Assembly: GCA_027064095.1 (NCBI GenBank)
Contig: JAMOQI010000004.1
Span: 1-60,275 of the forward strand
Origin: Bacteroidales bacterium
GTDB lineage: Bacteria > Bacteroidota > Bacteroidia > Bacteroidales > UBA1556
DNA: 60,275 nt
Reading direction: 5' to 3'
Under the pieces are notes generated by a model that saw only the letters and a program-made list of their open reading frames with translations, was not told where the DNA came from and searched no databases. Shown here piece by piece: positions 1-8,267 of this stretch (positions are counted from its first letter, which is position 1; the number at the start of each line of letters is the position of its first letter). The position numbers and the translations under genes are program-made.

Positions 1-672
1 GGAAGGATCACCAGTATATATGTCGATGAAGGAGACACTGTTGAAGAAGGACAGAAAGTTGCACAACTTGATACTCGTGAAATTATGGCAAACAGAAAAG
101 CAATGACAGCAAAATTGGAAAATATTGTAAAAAATAAAAAACGACTAGAAAATCTATTTGCCGCAGGAGCAGTTCCTCAACAAAAAGTTGATATGATTGA
201 AACACAATATCAGGTTTTGATGAACAAAATAAATGCTTTGGACACAAAGATTGAGGATATGACAATTACAAGCCCCATTGATGCCATAGTAAATGTAAAA
301 GTTTTGGAGGTAGGACAAATGATGCCTCCCGGAATGCCCGTTGTTATTGTTACCGACCCACAAGGTACTTGGGCTAGATTTTCGGTTCCGGAAACTTATA
401 TCAACCAAATTAATTTAGGGAAAATTTTTAATTTGGAAACAAACATACCGGGTCTAACTCTCAAAGGAAAAGTGATATCAATTCTCCCAATGGCAACTTT
501 TGCCACACATACTCCTACTACTTTGCGTGACGATAGAGACATTAGAAGTTTTGACATAAAATTAAAAATCATTGCAAATCAAATACAATGCAAACCGGGG
601 ATGTCTGTATTTCTATCATTAAAACCGATAAATAAAGAATCGAAAGATAATATGAAAAATCAAACAAAATGA
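1..672 (+). CDS. HlyD-type membrane fusion (periplasmic adaptor) protein, 5' end missing
   Basis: This is the C-terminal part of a periplasmic adaptor that links an inner-membrane exporter to an outer-membrane TolC channel. The reading frame is open from base 1, so the true start lies outside the window. The visible protein begins in a biotinyl/lipoyl-like domain (GRITSIYVDEGDTVEEGQKV), runs through an alpha-helical hairpin rich in K/E/L, returns to the second lipoyl half (SPIDAIVNVKVLEVGQMMPPG), and ends in a beta-barrel domain. That order is typical of the HlyD/EmrA family. It overlaps the downstream permease by 4 bases (ATGA) and is followed by a TolC gene, so it is part of a tripartite efflux operon. 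The substrate is unknown. Confidence 0.88.
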   Translation, partial: GRITSIYVDEGDTVEEGQKVAQLDTREIMANRKAMTAKLENIVKNKKRLENLFAAGAVPQQKVDMIETQYQVLMNKINALDTKIEDMTITSPIDAIVNVKVLEVGQMMPPGMPVVIVTDPQGTWARFSVPETYINQINLGKIFNLETNIPGLTLKGKVISILPMATFATHTPTTLRDDRDIRSFDIKLKIIANQIQCKPGMSVFLSLKPINKESKDNMKNQTK

Positions 673-1859
673 AAGCTCTTAAATTAATAGCAACAATAAT
701 ACTTCGTATTGTTCTGATTTCTGTGGCACTGGTGTTTTTCTTCAGCTTATCGGCTGAAATGTATTCCAAAAACTCTGCTACTGAAATAAAAATCGGAATA
801 TGCGATCAAGACAATACAGCACTCAGTCGATCAATTATTCATAATATTAGAGCATCACAATATTTTAAAATCACTGAAAACGCCATAAGTTATCAAGAAA
901 TTCAAAAACTGATTGACGAAGGGAAAATAGATGCAGGCGTTGTAATTCCTTATGGAACATACAAAGATGTAATCAACAAACACAGTGTAAATATTTTGGC
1001 TGTCATCAACGGAACGGCAAATCCGAGTGTTTCTAAAACTGCTCTTATGATGCTGAATAAAATCATTATGACGATGGATAATCAATTAATGATGAAAGTA
1101 AGAGTCGACGATTTAGGCAGTATTCCCAATGTAAGACATGCTAAAACGCCGCCTTTAATGATTAGTGAGCGCGTTTTTTACAATCCGTCCTTTTCTATGG
1201 AAGCTCCAATGTTGCCAGCCTTTATGGGCTTAGCCATGCAAATAGTTTCTATGCTGATAGTTCTTTTCGGAATACTTGCAAACTTTAAAATGATGCGAGA
1301 AAAATTTAAACAATTAACGGCAGCAAGACAAATGCCCATAAAAGCGATTATTCCGCCTTTTATTATTTCATGGATAATTGTAGGTACCGCCATTACAACA
1401 GCATTTTTTACAACCATGTATCTTTTTGGTGTTCCATTTACACAACATACCATTATTGAAGTCGCTAAAATAATTTTCTTGTTTGTTTTGGCTATGGAAA
1501 GCATCTCATTTTTCTTAGTACTTAATATTAAGAACGGTGCTATACTTGCAGGAATAATTACTTTAATAGTAATGCCTGCATTTATGTATTCAGGATTTTT
1601 AGTTCCACCGGAGCAGATGCCCGATTTACCGAACATTATTGGCAACTATTTCCCTTTAAGGCATTATTTGCGAGCACTCTACCCTGTTTTCAACAGACAT
1701 CAAGATATTACAACTGTATATTATCACCTCAATCAATTATGGAAATTTGTGGGGGTATTTTTAGGCCTTTCGGTTTTATCAATAATTATAGGACGTATTG
1801 AAATGAAAATTAAAACAAAGAAAATAAAAGAAATATCACAAGATAATACCGATAATTAA
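669..1859 (+). CDS. ABC-2 type transporter permease
   Basis: This 396-residue inner-membrane permease is of the ABC-2 family (YbhR/YhhJ-like). It has one N-terminal transmembrane helix (about residues 5-28), a large extracytoplasmic region, and five or six hydrophobic helices from about residue 180 to 375. This is the usual layout of ABC-2 permeases that work with an HlyD adaptor. The motif PAFMYSGFLVPPEQMP before the last helix fits the conserved ABC-2 C-terminal region. It overlaps the adaptor gene by 4 bases and precedes the TolC gene. No ATPase gene lies downstream, so the ATP-binding subunit, and perhaps a second permease, should be encoded before base 1. Confidence 0.85.
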   Translation: MKALKLIATIILRIVLISVALVFFFSLSAEMYSKNSATEIKIGICDQDNTALSRSIIHNIRASQYFKITENAISYQEIQKLIDEGKIDAGVVIPYGTYKDVINKHSVNILAVINGTANPSVSKTALMMLNKIIMTMDNQLMMKVRVDDLGSIPNVRHAKTPPLMISERVFYNPSFSMEAPMLPAFMGLAMQIVSMLIVLFGILANFKMMREKFKQLTAARQMPIKAIIPPFIISWIIVGTAITTAFFTTMYLFGVPFTQHTIIEVAKIIFLFVLAMESISFFLVLNIKNGAILAGIITLIVMPAFMYSGFLVPPEQMPDLPNIIGNYFPLRHYLRALYPVFNRHQDITTVYYHLNQLWKFVGVFLGLSVLSIIIGRIEMKIKTKKIKEISQDNTDN

Positions 1860-1898
1860 GATGAAATTATATTATAAAAAACAGAAAATATTAATAAG

Positions 1899-3266
1899 AT
1901 GAAAAAAATAATAATTTTGATTGTATTAAGTGTAATTATTCCAATTACAGGAGTTTACGCTCAAAAAACAATTACTTTAGAAGACGCGATAAATACGGCA
2001 TTAAATAATAATCCGGCCATTAAGATTAATAAAACTTTTGAAAAAGAAGCCGATGCCAAAATGGTTCAAGCCCAGTCAACATTCTTACCTCAATTAAATT
2101 TTCTCGGAAAATATTTTTATACCAATAATTTACCGGGATTTTACCCGCTTCTAGGAACCGAAGTTCCGGTAATGAACGGCGGAGCTCCTACCGGTGATTA
2201 TATAACTATGCACCCTATGGCACCTTATCCTGATCACAACCGAGATGTATTCAAAAGTGATTTAAACTTGATTTATCCAATATATGTCGGAGGGAAAAGA
2301 ATTAATGCCAAGGAATCGCTATCAACTTTAAAACAAGCTTATCAAAAAGACACCAAAGAAACAGAAGCATCTATTGTTTACAAAGTAAATATGGCTTTTT
2401 ATAACAATATTTTTATTGAACAGGTTATTGATGTTTATAACGAAGTGTTAGCTCAACTTGAAAAACATCATGAATTAGCAAAAAAAGCTTATGAAGAAGG
2501 CGTTCGCTCAGAATTTGATATTGTTACTTTTGAAAGCAAAATTCAAGGTTTTAAAACAAAAATTGTTGAAATGCAAGGCAACAAAAAAATTGCTGAAACA
2601 GCTTTAAAAAATTTGATGAACATACCTTTAAATGAAAATATTAAGTGCATCGGAGATTTAGAATTAAATGACAGTCTGCATAAAATTAATATTCCCGGAA
2701 TTGAAAATGAAGTCGATAAAGGTAATTATAAAATGCAATCATTATTGCTTAAAGAACAAGTTCTAAATCATAAAAAAGATATTATTGATGCCGGGAAAAA
2801 ACCAACAGTCTTTAGTTTTGGAAATTATCATGTGTATCACGGAATGGATTTCCCGCCTTTTGATAAAACCTGGCGTTCAGGTTATGCTATTGGTGTAGGA
2901 GTTAAAATGAATATTTTTGATGGAAACCTCACCAAGGGTAAAAGCATGGAAATACAAGCTAATATTGATAAAATAAAGGAATATGAAAATGGACTATCGT
3001 TGCAATTACGGTTTGAAGTATCAAAAGCACTAGAAACATTAAACTCTCTTAGGGCTCAAAAAGAATCAACAATAAGTAATATAAAAGTTGCGGAAAAAGC
3101 TTTACAAATTGCTCAAACCGGCTATGAAAATGGTGTAAATACCAGTATCGAATTAAATGATGCCCAGTTAAATGTTTTAAAAACTAAAATTCAACTCTTA
3201 AAAATAGAAAAAGATATAAAAATAACTAAAGCAAAACTTGAATATTTAAAAGGAAGTAATTTATAA
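1899..3266 (+). CDS. TolC-family outer membrane efflux protein
   Basis: This 455-residue outer-membrane channel protein has a signal peptide (MKKIIILIVLSVIIPITGVYA, cut before QK). The mature N-terminus KTITLEDAINTALNNNPAI is the classic start of an outer membrane efflux protein. Two long helical repeats follow (for example YNEVLAQLEKHHELAKKAYEEG), as in the TolC periplasmic tunnel, with beta segments between them. It lies 39 bases after the permease and completes the adaptor-permease-channel set. The length is normal for the family. The exported compound is unknown; the tetR gene downstream suggests it is inducible. Confidence 0.9.
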   Translation: MKKIIILIVLSVIIPITGVYAQKTITLEDAINTALNNNPAIKINKTFEKEADAKMVQAQSTFLPQLNFLGKYFYTNNLPGFYPLLGTEVPVMNGGAPTGDYITMHPMAPYPDHNRDVFKSDLNLIYPIYVGGKRINAKESLSTLKQAYQKDTKETEASIVYKVNMAFYNNIFIEQVIDVYNEVLAQLEKHHELAKKAYEEGVRSEFDIVTFESKIQGFKTKIVEMQGNKKIAETALKNLMNIPLNENIKCIGDLELNDSLHKINIPGIENEVDKGNYKMQSLLLKEQVLNHKKDIIDAGKKPTVFSFGNYHVYHGMDFPPFDKTWRSGYAIGVGVKMNIFDGNLTKGKSMEIQANIDKIKEYENGLSLQLRFEVSKALETLNSLRAQKESTISNIKVAEKALQIAQTGYENGVNTSIELNDAQLNVLKTKIQLLKIEKDIKITKAKLEYLKGSNL

Positions 3267-3290
3267 TAAACACTTAAAATAATTAACAAC

Positions 3291-3665
3291 ATGGCACAAG
3301 AAAAAAAAGAATTAACAATTGAACAGTTATTGCAAGAAATGACCAAAGAATTTGGAAGCGAACCCGAAACAATGAGGTTGCTATCTCAATTAAATGAAGA
3401 AGCTGTATTTGAACATTCAGCAAACAAAATGTTTGCAATGAAAGGACAAATACCTCCTAAATATAAATTATTAATGAGTCTTGCAATCAGTGCAGCACTG
3501 GGCTATGAACATTGCATTGACACCTATGCAAAAGTAGCAACACGAAAAGGTATTTCAAAAGAAGAGATAATGGAATCCATTTTATTAGCTCGGTTTGTAA
3601 AAGCTACTACAGTAATAAGTGCTTCAACTTCTACAATGCATAAATTAGTAAACGGATTTGAATAA
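3291..3665 (+). CDS. carboxymuconolactone decarboxylase / AhpD-like protein
   Basis: This 124-residue cytoplasmic alpha-helical protein resembles the CMD/AhpD family (PPKYKLLMSLAISAALGYEHCIDTYAKVATRKGISKEEI). AhpD enzymes use a CxxC pair to reduce peroxides; this copy keeps only one cysteine in that loop (EHC), so classical AhpD disulfide chemistry is unlikely. It lies 24 bases after tolC and before the tetR gene, so it is probably co-transcribed with the efflux operon. Its role there is not evident from the sequence. Confidence 0.75.
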   Translation: MAQEKKELTIEQLLQEMTKEFGSEPETMRLLSQLNEEAVFEHSANKMFAMKGQIPPKYKLLMSLAISAALGYEHCIDTYAKVATRKGISKEEIMESILLARFVKATTVISASTSTMHKLVNGFE

Positions 3666-3671
3666 ATTTAA

Positions 3672-3679
3672 TATATTTG
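3672..3679 (+). promoter_or_regulatory. -7 promoter element of the tetR gene
   Basis: TATATTTG matches the Bacteroidota -7 consensus TAnnTTTG and lies 20 bases before the ATG of the TetR gene. It predicts a transcript starting near 3686 with a short leader. It suggests that tetR has its own promoter separate from the efflux operon. Confidence 0.5.
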
Positions 3680-3699
3680 TATTAAATATAAGATAAATT

Positions 3700-4305
3700 A
3701 TGGCTGAAAGAAAACACCTTTCGGGAGATGTAAGACGTGAACAGATTAAAAAAGCAGTTTTGGAAATTGTTTTTTCAGAAGGTTTAAAAAACTTAACTAC
3801 TAAAAACCTAGCAAAGAAAGTTGGGTTATCGGAAGGTGCTGTTTTTCGCCATTACCCTACAAAACAAGCTATTATCTTGGGTATTATAGACGATGTGAAA
3901 AATGAACTCGTCTCAAATCTTAAACAAATATCCGAACAAAAAAATAAAACTCCGCAAGAACAACTTGAGAAATTTGTGTGTAATCATATCAAATACCTCA
4001 AAAAAAACAAAGGTATTTCGATTATCTTATTTACAGAAGCATCTTATCAAAACAGTGCTGCTTTAAAAGAACGATTAGATGAAATTCTTCATCTGCAAAA
4101 AAAATATTTTGCAAATATTATCAGAAACGGGATAAACTCCGGAGTATGGGACACATCAGTTTCTCCGGAAAATATTGCCGAACTCTATATGGGTATTCCT
4201 ATAACAATGAATATTGAACTGAATTTAAATCCTAAAAAATTTAAATACACCAATTTTTGTAAAAATATGTTGATATTAATTCAACGTATTTTGGAAAAAA
4301 GATAA
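3700..4305 (+). CDS. TetR/AcrR-family transcriptional regulator
   Basis: This 201-residue repressor-type regulator has an N-terminal helix-turn-helix (about residues 12-58; LTTKNLAKKVGLSEGAVFRHYPTK is typical TetR) and an all-helical ligand-binding C-terminal domain. It follows the HlyD-permease-TolC operon and most likely represses it in response to an exported compound; this is inference from position. It has its own -7 box. It is convergent with the patatin-like gene, with only 8 bases between the two stop codons and no visible terminator. Confidence 0.88.
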   Translation: MAERKHLSGDVRREQIKKAVLEIVFSEGLKNLTTKNLAKKVGLSEGAVFRHYPTKQAIILGIIDDVKNELVSNLKQISEQKNKTPQEQLEKFVCNHIKYLKKNKGISIILFTEASYQNSAALKERLDEILHLQKKYFANIIRNGINSGVWDTSVSPENIAELYMGIPITMNIELNLNPKKFKYTNFCKNMLILIQRILEKR

Positions 4306-4313
4306 AATAGTTT

Positions 4314-6551
4314 TTATCTTAACAAACTATCCAGCTTAGAAATTTGAGCTTTATTATACTTGTTTGAGATGGAATTTATAATTATTTGTTTTTCTCTATT
4401 AGTAAGTTCCCAACTAAGTGATATTTTTTTCTTATTTGAGCTTAGTTTAAGGTCTATAAAATAAAATTTATTATTAAGTATTTTCTTTATTGATGACAAA
4501 ACTTGTAAATTATTACTCAGCTGAATATCTGACCAATTACCAAATAATGCCTTAAAAGGACTAACAATATTAGAAACATATCCTTCTTTTGAATAATACA
4601 TTTTCTTATTTTGTTTTTGCTCATCAATATTAATAAGGATAACGCCACTTGTATTTTGATTTATCCAATCAGAAAATTCCATAATAAAATTATAGGCTGT
4701 TAAATAACCGAAATTGTCGTTAAGCCCTGCATCAAAGACTCTTATTATAGGTTTTCCCGGCAAATGAACCGGAGGACTGACATATGGAAAACTTGCTTGC
4801 ATTCGCAAGGCTGTTAAAAATCGAAGGCTATCAGCTTCAAAAGCTTTATATGTATACCTAAATTCAATATCTTTTAAGCTATCCACATATTCTGATTTGA
4901 CAAGATAAGATTGACTAAGTGGTGAAATAATTAAACGAGAACCGGTATTCATTATCGATGGATTTAATATCATCATAGGAATTGTAGCATTTTGTTCCGG
5001 TATCTTATAACTCAAAATAGATTTATCAAAAATTCCTTCAGTATTTGTATTTAATGTTTTCTCCAGCATAAATGCACGGTCAATATAATAAGAATGCTTA
5101 TTGTAAGTAAATTTCTCGAAATGAATAAACCAATCGCTAAAAGAAAAACTAAACATTATTGGATTAAGTAGATTCTTTGACAACTGATAAAAATATTTTC
5201 TCGAAAAATATGTTTTATTTTTTCCTTCTAAGTGCCTATAATAAAGCTCCCTAATATACGCTGCACCAATCATTCCCCCTGAAGCACCTGTCATTAATTC
5301 TGTTTGTGATAATAACTTGCCATTTGTCAAACTGTCGATATAACCCAAAGAATAATAAGTCCATAAAGCCAATTTTAAACCTCCTCCACTAGCACATACT
5401 ACCACCATTTTAGGTTTTTTAATGCTATCACTTATATTTTTATTTTTCCAATTATTCAAGATAGCAACTGTTGATAGTGAGTCTTTTCGAAAATTACCGT
5501 GTTTGCTAATATCTATATTCACCGGTTTATTATAATTTAAACCATAAGCTGAATTATATATTTTATTATTTAAATTGAATAAGTAATTTACTCCTAATAA
5601 TATACCTAATATAGTCACCAATGTCCATTTTTGAAAAATAATATATAGTAAACTAAACCCAAGTGTAATTACTGTGAATATTAATATAAGACTTGCTCCT
5701 GCCGGTAAAATTAACGATGTCGAATCTTTAAATTGACCTCTAATAATAATAAAACTAATAACAAGGACAATGTAGTAGAATGCATTTAAATGCTGCCCAT
5801 AAAGAACTTTTGATAAAATTTTCTTGTCATAATTACTGAATTTTTTAGCTTTCCCTATTTTTAAAAATCCTTTGATGTAAAGTTCAATATTTTCCGGACC
5901 ATACGCTCCTGCATAAATATTATTAATTTTTTGTACTTTTTTTCGTGTTTGTTTTTTAAAATATCTTTTAAGAAATGATTTTTCTAAACGATGCCTAATA
6001 TTACTATGTAATAATGGGAATATTCTAACAATAAAATAGAAAAATCCAAATGAAAATAAGATAAAAATGATAATCCCTATTAAAAAAAATAAAATATTGA
6101 TTAATGATTTACCAAAAGTAATATATTCATTATATAATTGGAAATTAACACTTTGATAAAAATATAGCAAAATATAAATAAGTGGAATTGTAGAGTTATT
6201 TTGAGAATAAACCAAAAAAGGTTGTCGGGTAGCAACAATAAACGGAAACCTATGAGACATTACTACATACGATGAAATATGAAATGCCATTATAAAACTA
6301 CCTGTTGCCAATCCCATGAACAAAAAAGATAATATTCCTATATTACCATTGTACTGAGGAATTAAAAATAATGAAGGAATACCAAATGTTACTCCAAAAT
6401 TATTTAGAATAATAAGAAATGGAATCAACCATATTAGTAAGTATGTTTGGTGATGCTTAAAATATGCTTTTAACAACTGTAATGGGAAAAAATATAATAT
6501 TTTTTTCCAAATTCGTAACCACTTAAATTTGTATTTACTTATTGTTTTCAA
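4314..6551 (-). CDS. membrane-anchored patatin-like phospholipase
   Basis: This 745-residue protein has about 330 N-terminal residues with several hydrophobic helices, followed by a cytosolic patatin-like domain. The domain shows the oxyanion-hole motif CASGGG (about residues 386-391), the nucleophile elbow GASGG (Ser about 424) and the catalytic Asp in DAGLNDNFG, which together form the patatin Ser-Asp dyad. Patatins hydrolyse acyl esters of lipids. The long polytopic N-terminus is more than a simple anchor, and its function is unknown. The gene stands alone and is convergent with tetR. Confidence 0.8.
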   Translation of the reverse strand: MKTISKYKFKWLRIWKKILYFFPLQLLKAYFKHHQTYLLIWLIPFLIILNNFGVTFGIPSLFLIPQYNGNIGILSFLFMGLATGSFIMAFHISSYVVMSHRFPFIVATRQPFLVYSQNNSTIPLIYILLYFYQSVNFQLYNEYITFGKSLINILFFLIGIIIFILFSFGFFYFIVRIFPLLHSNIRHRLEKSFLKRYFKKQTRKKVQKINNIYAGAYGPENIELYIKGFLKIGKAKKFSNYDKKILSKVLYGQHLNAFYYIVLVISFIIIRGQFKDSTSLILPAGASLILIFTVITLGFSLLYIIFQKWTLVTILGILLGVNYLFNLNNKIYNSAYGLNYNKPVNIDISKHGNFRKDSLSTVAILNNWKNKNISDSIKKPKMVVVCASGGGLKLALWTYYSLGYIDSLTNGKLLSQTELMTGASGGMIGAAYIRELYYRHLEGKNKTYFSRKYFYQLSKNLLNPIMFSFSFSDWFIHFEKFTYNKHSYYIDRAFMLEKTLNTNTEGIFDKSILSYKIPEQNATIPMMILNPSIMNTGSRLIISPLSQSYLVKSEYVDSLKDIEFRYTYKAFEADSLRFLTALRMQASFPYVSPPVHLPGKPIIRVFDAGLNDNFGYLTAYNFIMEFSDWINQNTSGVILINIDEQKQNKKMYYSKEGYVSNIVSPFKALFGNWSDIQLSNNLQVLSSIKKILNNKFYFIDLKLSSNKKKISLSWELTNREKQIIINSISNKYNKAQISKLDSLLR

Positions 6552-6637
6552 ATTATATCTTTATACTGCTTTATTGAACTAAACATTAGTTTACTATTAC
6601 CATTTAATCCTACACTTATAAATATAAACCTACCCTA

Positions 6638-6645
6638 CAAAGATA
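6638..6645 (-). promoter_or_regulatory. -7 promoter element, patatin-like gene
   Basis: On the minus strand this reads TATCTTTG, matching TAnnTTTG. It lies about 87 bases before the patatin-like start codon and is back to back with the arsR promoter region. Confidence 0.4.
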
Positions 6646-6701
6646 AAGAATATATTCAATTTTTTCTTTTATCTAAGATTTATTATTTTTTAAAAAAAAT
6701 C

Positions 6702-6721
6702 TTATCGTAAATTTACGATAA
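6702..6721. promoter_or_regulatory. perfect 20-bp palindrome, probable ArsR operator
   Basis: TTATCGTAAATTTACGATAA is a perfect inverted repeat. It covers the -33 region of a promoter whose -7 element lies at 6737-6744. The core ATCGTnAATTTACGAT recurs at 7103-7118 in front of the next gene. Palindromes of this kind are standard ArsR/SmtB-family sites, so the encoded regulator probably represses its own operon. Confidence 0.7.
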
Positions 6722-6736
6722 ACTATAAATATTTAT

Positions 6737-6744
6737 TATTTTTG
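6737..6744 (+). promoter_or_regulatory. -7 promoter element of arsR
   Basis: TATTTTTG matches TAnnTTTG. The predicted start of transcription is near 6751, about 30 bases before the arsR ATG. The 20-bp palindrome lies immediately upstream, where a bound repressor would block polymerase. A second TATTTTTG at 6771-6778 is too close to the ATG to serve a normal leader. Confidence 0.55.
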
Positions 6745-6780
6745 CACTCTCAATATTAAATTTATTATTATATTTTTGTT

Positions 6781-7086
6781 ATGAGTAGAACCTTAAAAAA
6801 TATTAAACACGATGATGACTTAAAACAAATAGCAAGGTTTGCCAAGGCACTTGGTCATCCTACCAGATTGATAATTCTTAAATATCTCGACAACAAAAAT
6901 TGCTGTTTTACAGGCGATTTGGTTGAAGTTTTACCAATTGCTCAATCAACAGTTTCACAACATTTGAAAGAATTGAAGGAAGCGGAATTAATTCAAGGTG
7001 AAGTTAATCCTCCAAAAATCAAATATTGTATTAATCAAAAAAATTGGGAAAAGGCAAAAAAGATATTTTGTGAGTTTTTTAAATAA
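6781..7086 (+). CDS. ArsR/SmtB-family metal(loid)-responsive repressor
   Basis: This 101-residue winged-helix regulator carries the typical ArsR core LGHPTRLIILKYL, and the recognition helix region is PIAQSTVSQHLKELKEAELI. Cysteines lie at residues 41-42 (NKNCCFTG), 83 and 97. A vicinal Cys pair just before the DNA-reading helix fits thiol-based sensing of As, Sb or soft metals, although the canonical ELCVCDL motif is not exact. It is the first gene of a run ending with arsenate reductase and has matching palindromic operators before itself and before the next gene. Autorepression relieved by metal binding is inferred. Confidence 0.85.
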   Translation: MSRTLKNIKHDDDLKQIARFAKALGHPTRLIILKYLDNKNCCFTGDLVEVLPIAQSTVSQHLKELKEAELIQGEVNPPKIKYCINQKNWEKAKKIFCEFFK

Positions 7087-7102
7087 ATTTTATACAAATA
7101 CC

Positions 7103-7118
7103 ATCGTTAATTTACGAT
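7103..7118. promoter_or_regulatory. second ArsR-type operator
   Basis: ATCGTTAATTTACGAT repeats the arsR operator core with one mismatch from perfect symmetry. It is followed by the same sequence AACTATAAA seen after the first site. It lies 14 bases before the TauE/SafE gene and could give that gene extra repression or a second start point. Confidence 0.6.
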
Positions 7119-7131
7119 AAACTATAAAAGT

Positions 7132-7869
7132 ATGGAAACATTAATTTTTATTATTTCATTAATTGCAGCTTTTATATTCTCTCTCGGCGGTGTTGGTGCT
7201 GCTATAATTTTAATACCAATACTTGTCTCTCTTGGAATACCGGTAAATATGGCAAAACCTGTAGGATTATTTTATAATACAGTAAGTCTTACGGGAGCAA
7301 GCATCAATAATATCAAAAACAAACGGCTGGATTTCAAAGTTGGAATACCAATTATTATTTTCTCATTTTTGTTTGCCATTGTCGGAGCTTATATATCAAA
7401 ATATATTCCTAACCAGATAATTCTATTTCTTTTTATTGGTTTTCTTTTATTTTCGGGATTTATGTTTTTATTCCACAAGAAAAAAACAAAAGATAGCTAC
7501 AGAGAAGATATTCCGGTATTAAAATTAAGTCTTATCGGTGCTTTTGCAGGATTGCTTTCGGGAATGCTAGGCATTGGTGGCGGCGGCATTATTTCACCTT
7601 TGATGTTGATGATTGGCTTTAACCCAAAAAAAATTACAGCAATTACTGCTTTTGTTGTACCATTCTCATCATTTTCAGGTTTTCTAACCTATTGGGCTAT
7701 GGGAAATATAGATTGGAAAATAACACTAATTGCATCAGCCGGTGGTATTATCGGAGCTACCTTGGGAACTATTTTTATGCAAAAAAAATTAAACCCGCAA
7801 ACAGTGAAAAAAATTCTTGCCGTAATCTTACTGATTATGGCAATTAAATTAATATTCAATATAATTTAA
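7132..7869 (+). CDS. TauE/SafE-family sulfite/organosulfur transporter
   Basis: This 245-residue inner-membrane protein has about eight hydrophobic helices and the two-fold repeat of the TauE/SafE family: GGVGAAIILIPILVSLGIP near the N-terminus and GMLGIGGGGIISPLMLMIGF near residue 150. Family members move sulfite, sulfoacetate or related anions. Here it lies under a second ArsR operator and 18 bases before a rhodanese, so a role in moving sulfur compounds during metal(loid) or sulfur stress is plausible. The substrate cannot be read from the sequence. Confidence 0.82.
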   Translation: METLIFIISLIAAFIFSLGGVGAAIILIPILVSLGIPVNMAKPVGLFYNTVSLTGASINNIKNKRLDFKVGIPIIIFSFLFAIVGAYISKYIPNQIILFLFIGFLLFSGFMFLFHKKKTKDSYREDIPVLKLSLIGAFAGLLSGMLGIGGGGIISPLMLMIGFNPKKITAITAFVVPFSSFSGFLTYWAMGNIDWKITLIASAGGIIGATLGTIFMQKKLNPQTVKKILAVILLIMAIKLIFNII

Positions 7870-7887
7870 ATATAAGGAGGAACAGAA

Positions 7888-8265
7888 ATGGAAAAAGCAT
7901 TAAAATCAATGAATCTTGAGTTTTGTGGAACCGGCAAACACAAAATTTCCGCAGAAAAACTTTTTGAAACAAGAAATACTCTATTTCTCGATGTCAGAGA
8001 TAAAAAAGAAGTTGAAACAATTGCTTTTAATTTCAAATTATTCGGAATCGAAACATTAAACATTCCCATTGATGAATTACCTGATAGGTTAAACGAACTG
8101 CCAAATAATAAACTAATAGCATGTTTCTGTTCATCGGGAACACGTTCTGCCTGGGCATATATCTATTTGTTTTCAAAAGGTTTTAATGTTAAGTGGCTTG
8201 ATGCATCAAACGAAGATTTGTCCAAACTTTTAAAACCGGGAAGGATATATAAAGCAAGTAAATAG
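7888..8265 (+). CDS. rhodanese-like sulfurtransferase domain protein
   Basis: This 125-residue single-domain rhodanese has the CDC25/rhodanese start FLDVRDKKEVETIAF and the active-site loop CFCSSGTRSAWAY, whose catalytic Cys in CSSGTRS would carry a persulfide. It is preceded by a strong AAGGAGGA ribosome-binding site, unusual in Bacteroidota. The next gene begins 2 bases after the stop. Its neighbours (TauE/SafE, single-Cys thioredoxin-fold protein) suggest handling of sulfane sulfur in the cytoplasm; this is inference. Confidence 0.85.
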   Translation: MEKALKSMNLEFCGTGKHKISAEKLFETRNTLFLDVRDKKEVETIAFNFKLFGIETLNIPIDELPDRLNELPNNKLIACFCSSGTRSAWAYIYLFSKGFNVKWLDASNEDLSKLLKPGRIYKASK

Positions 8266-8267
8266 TA

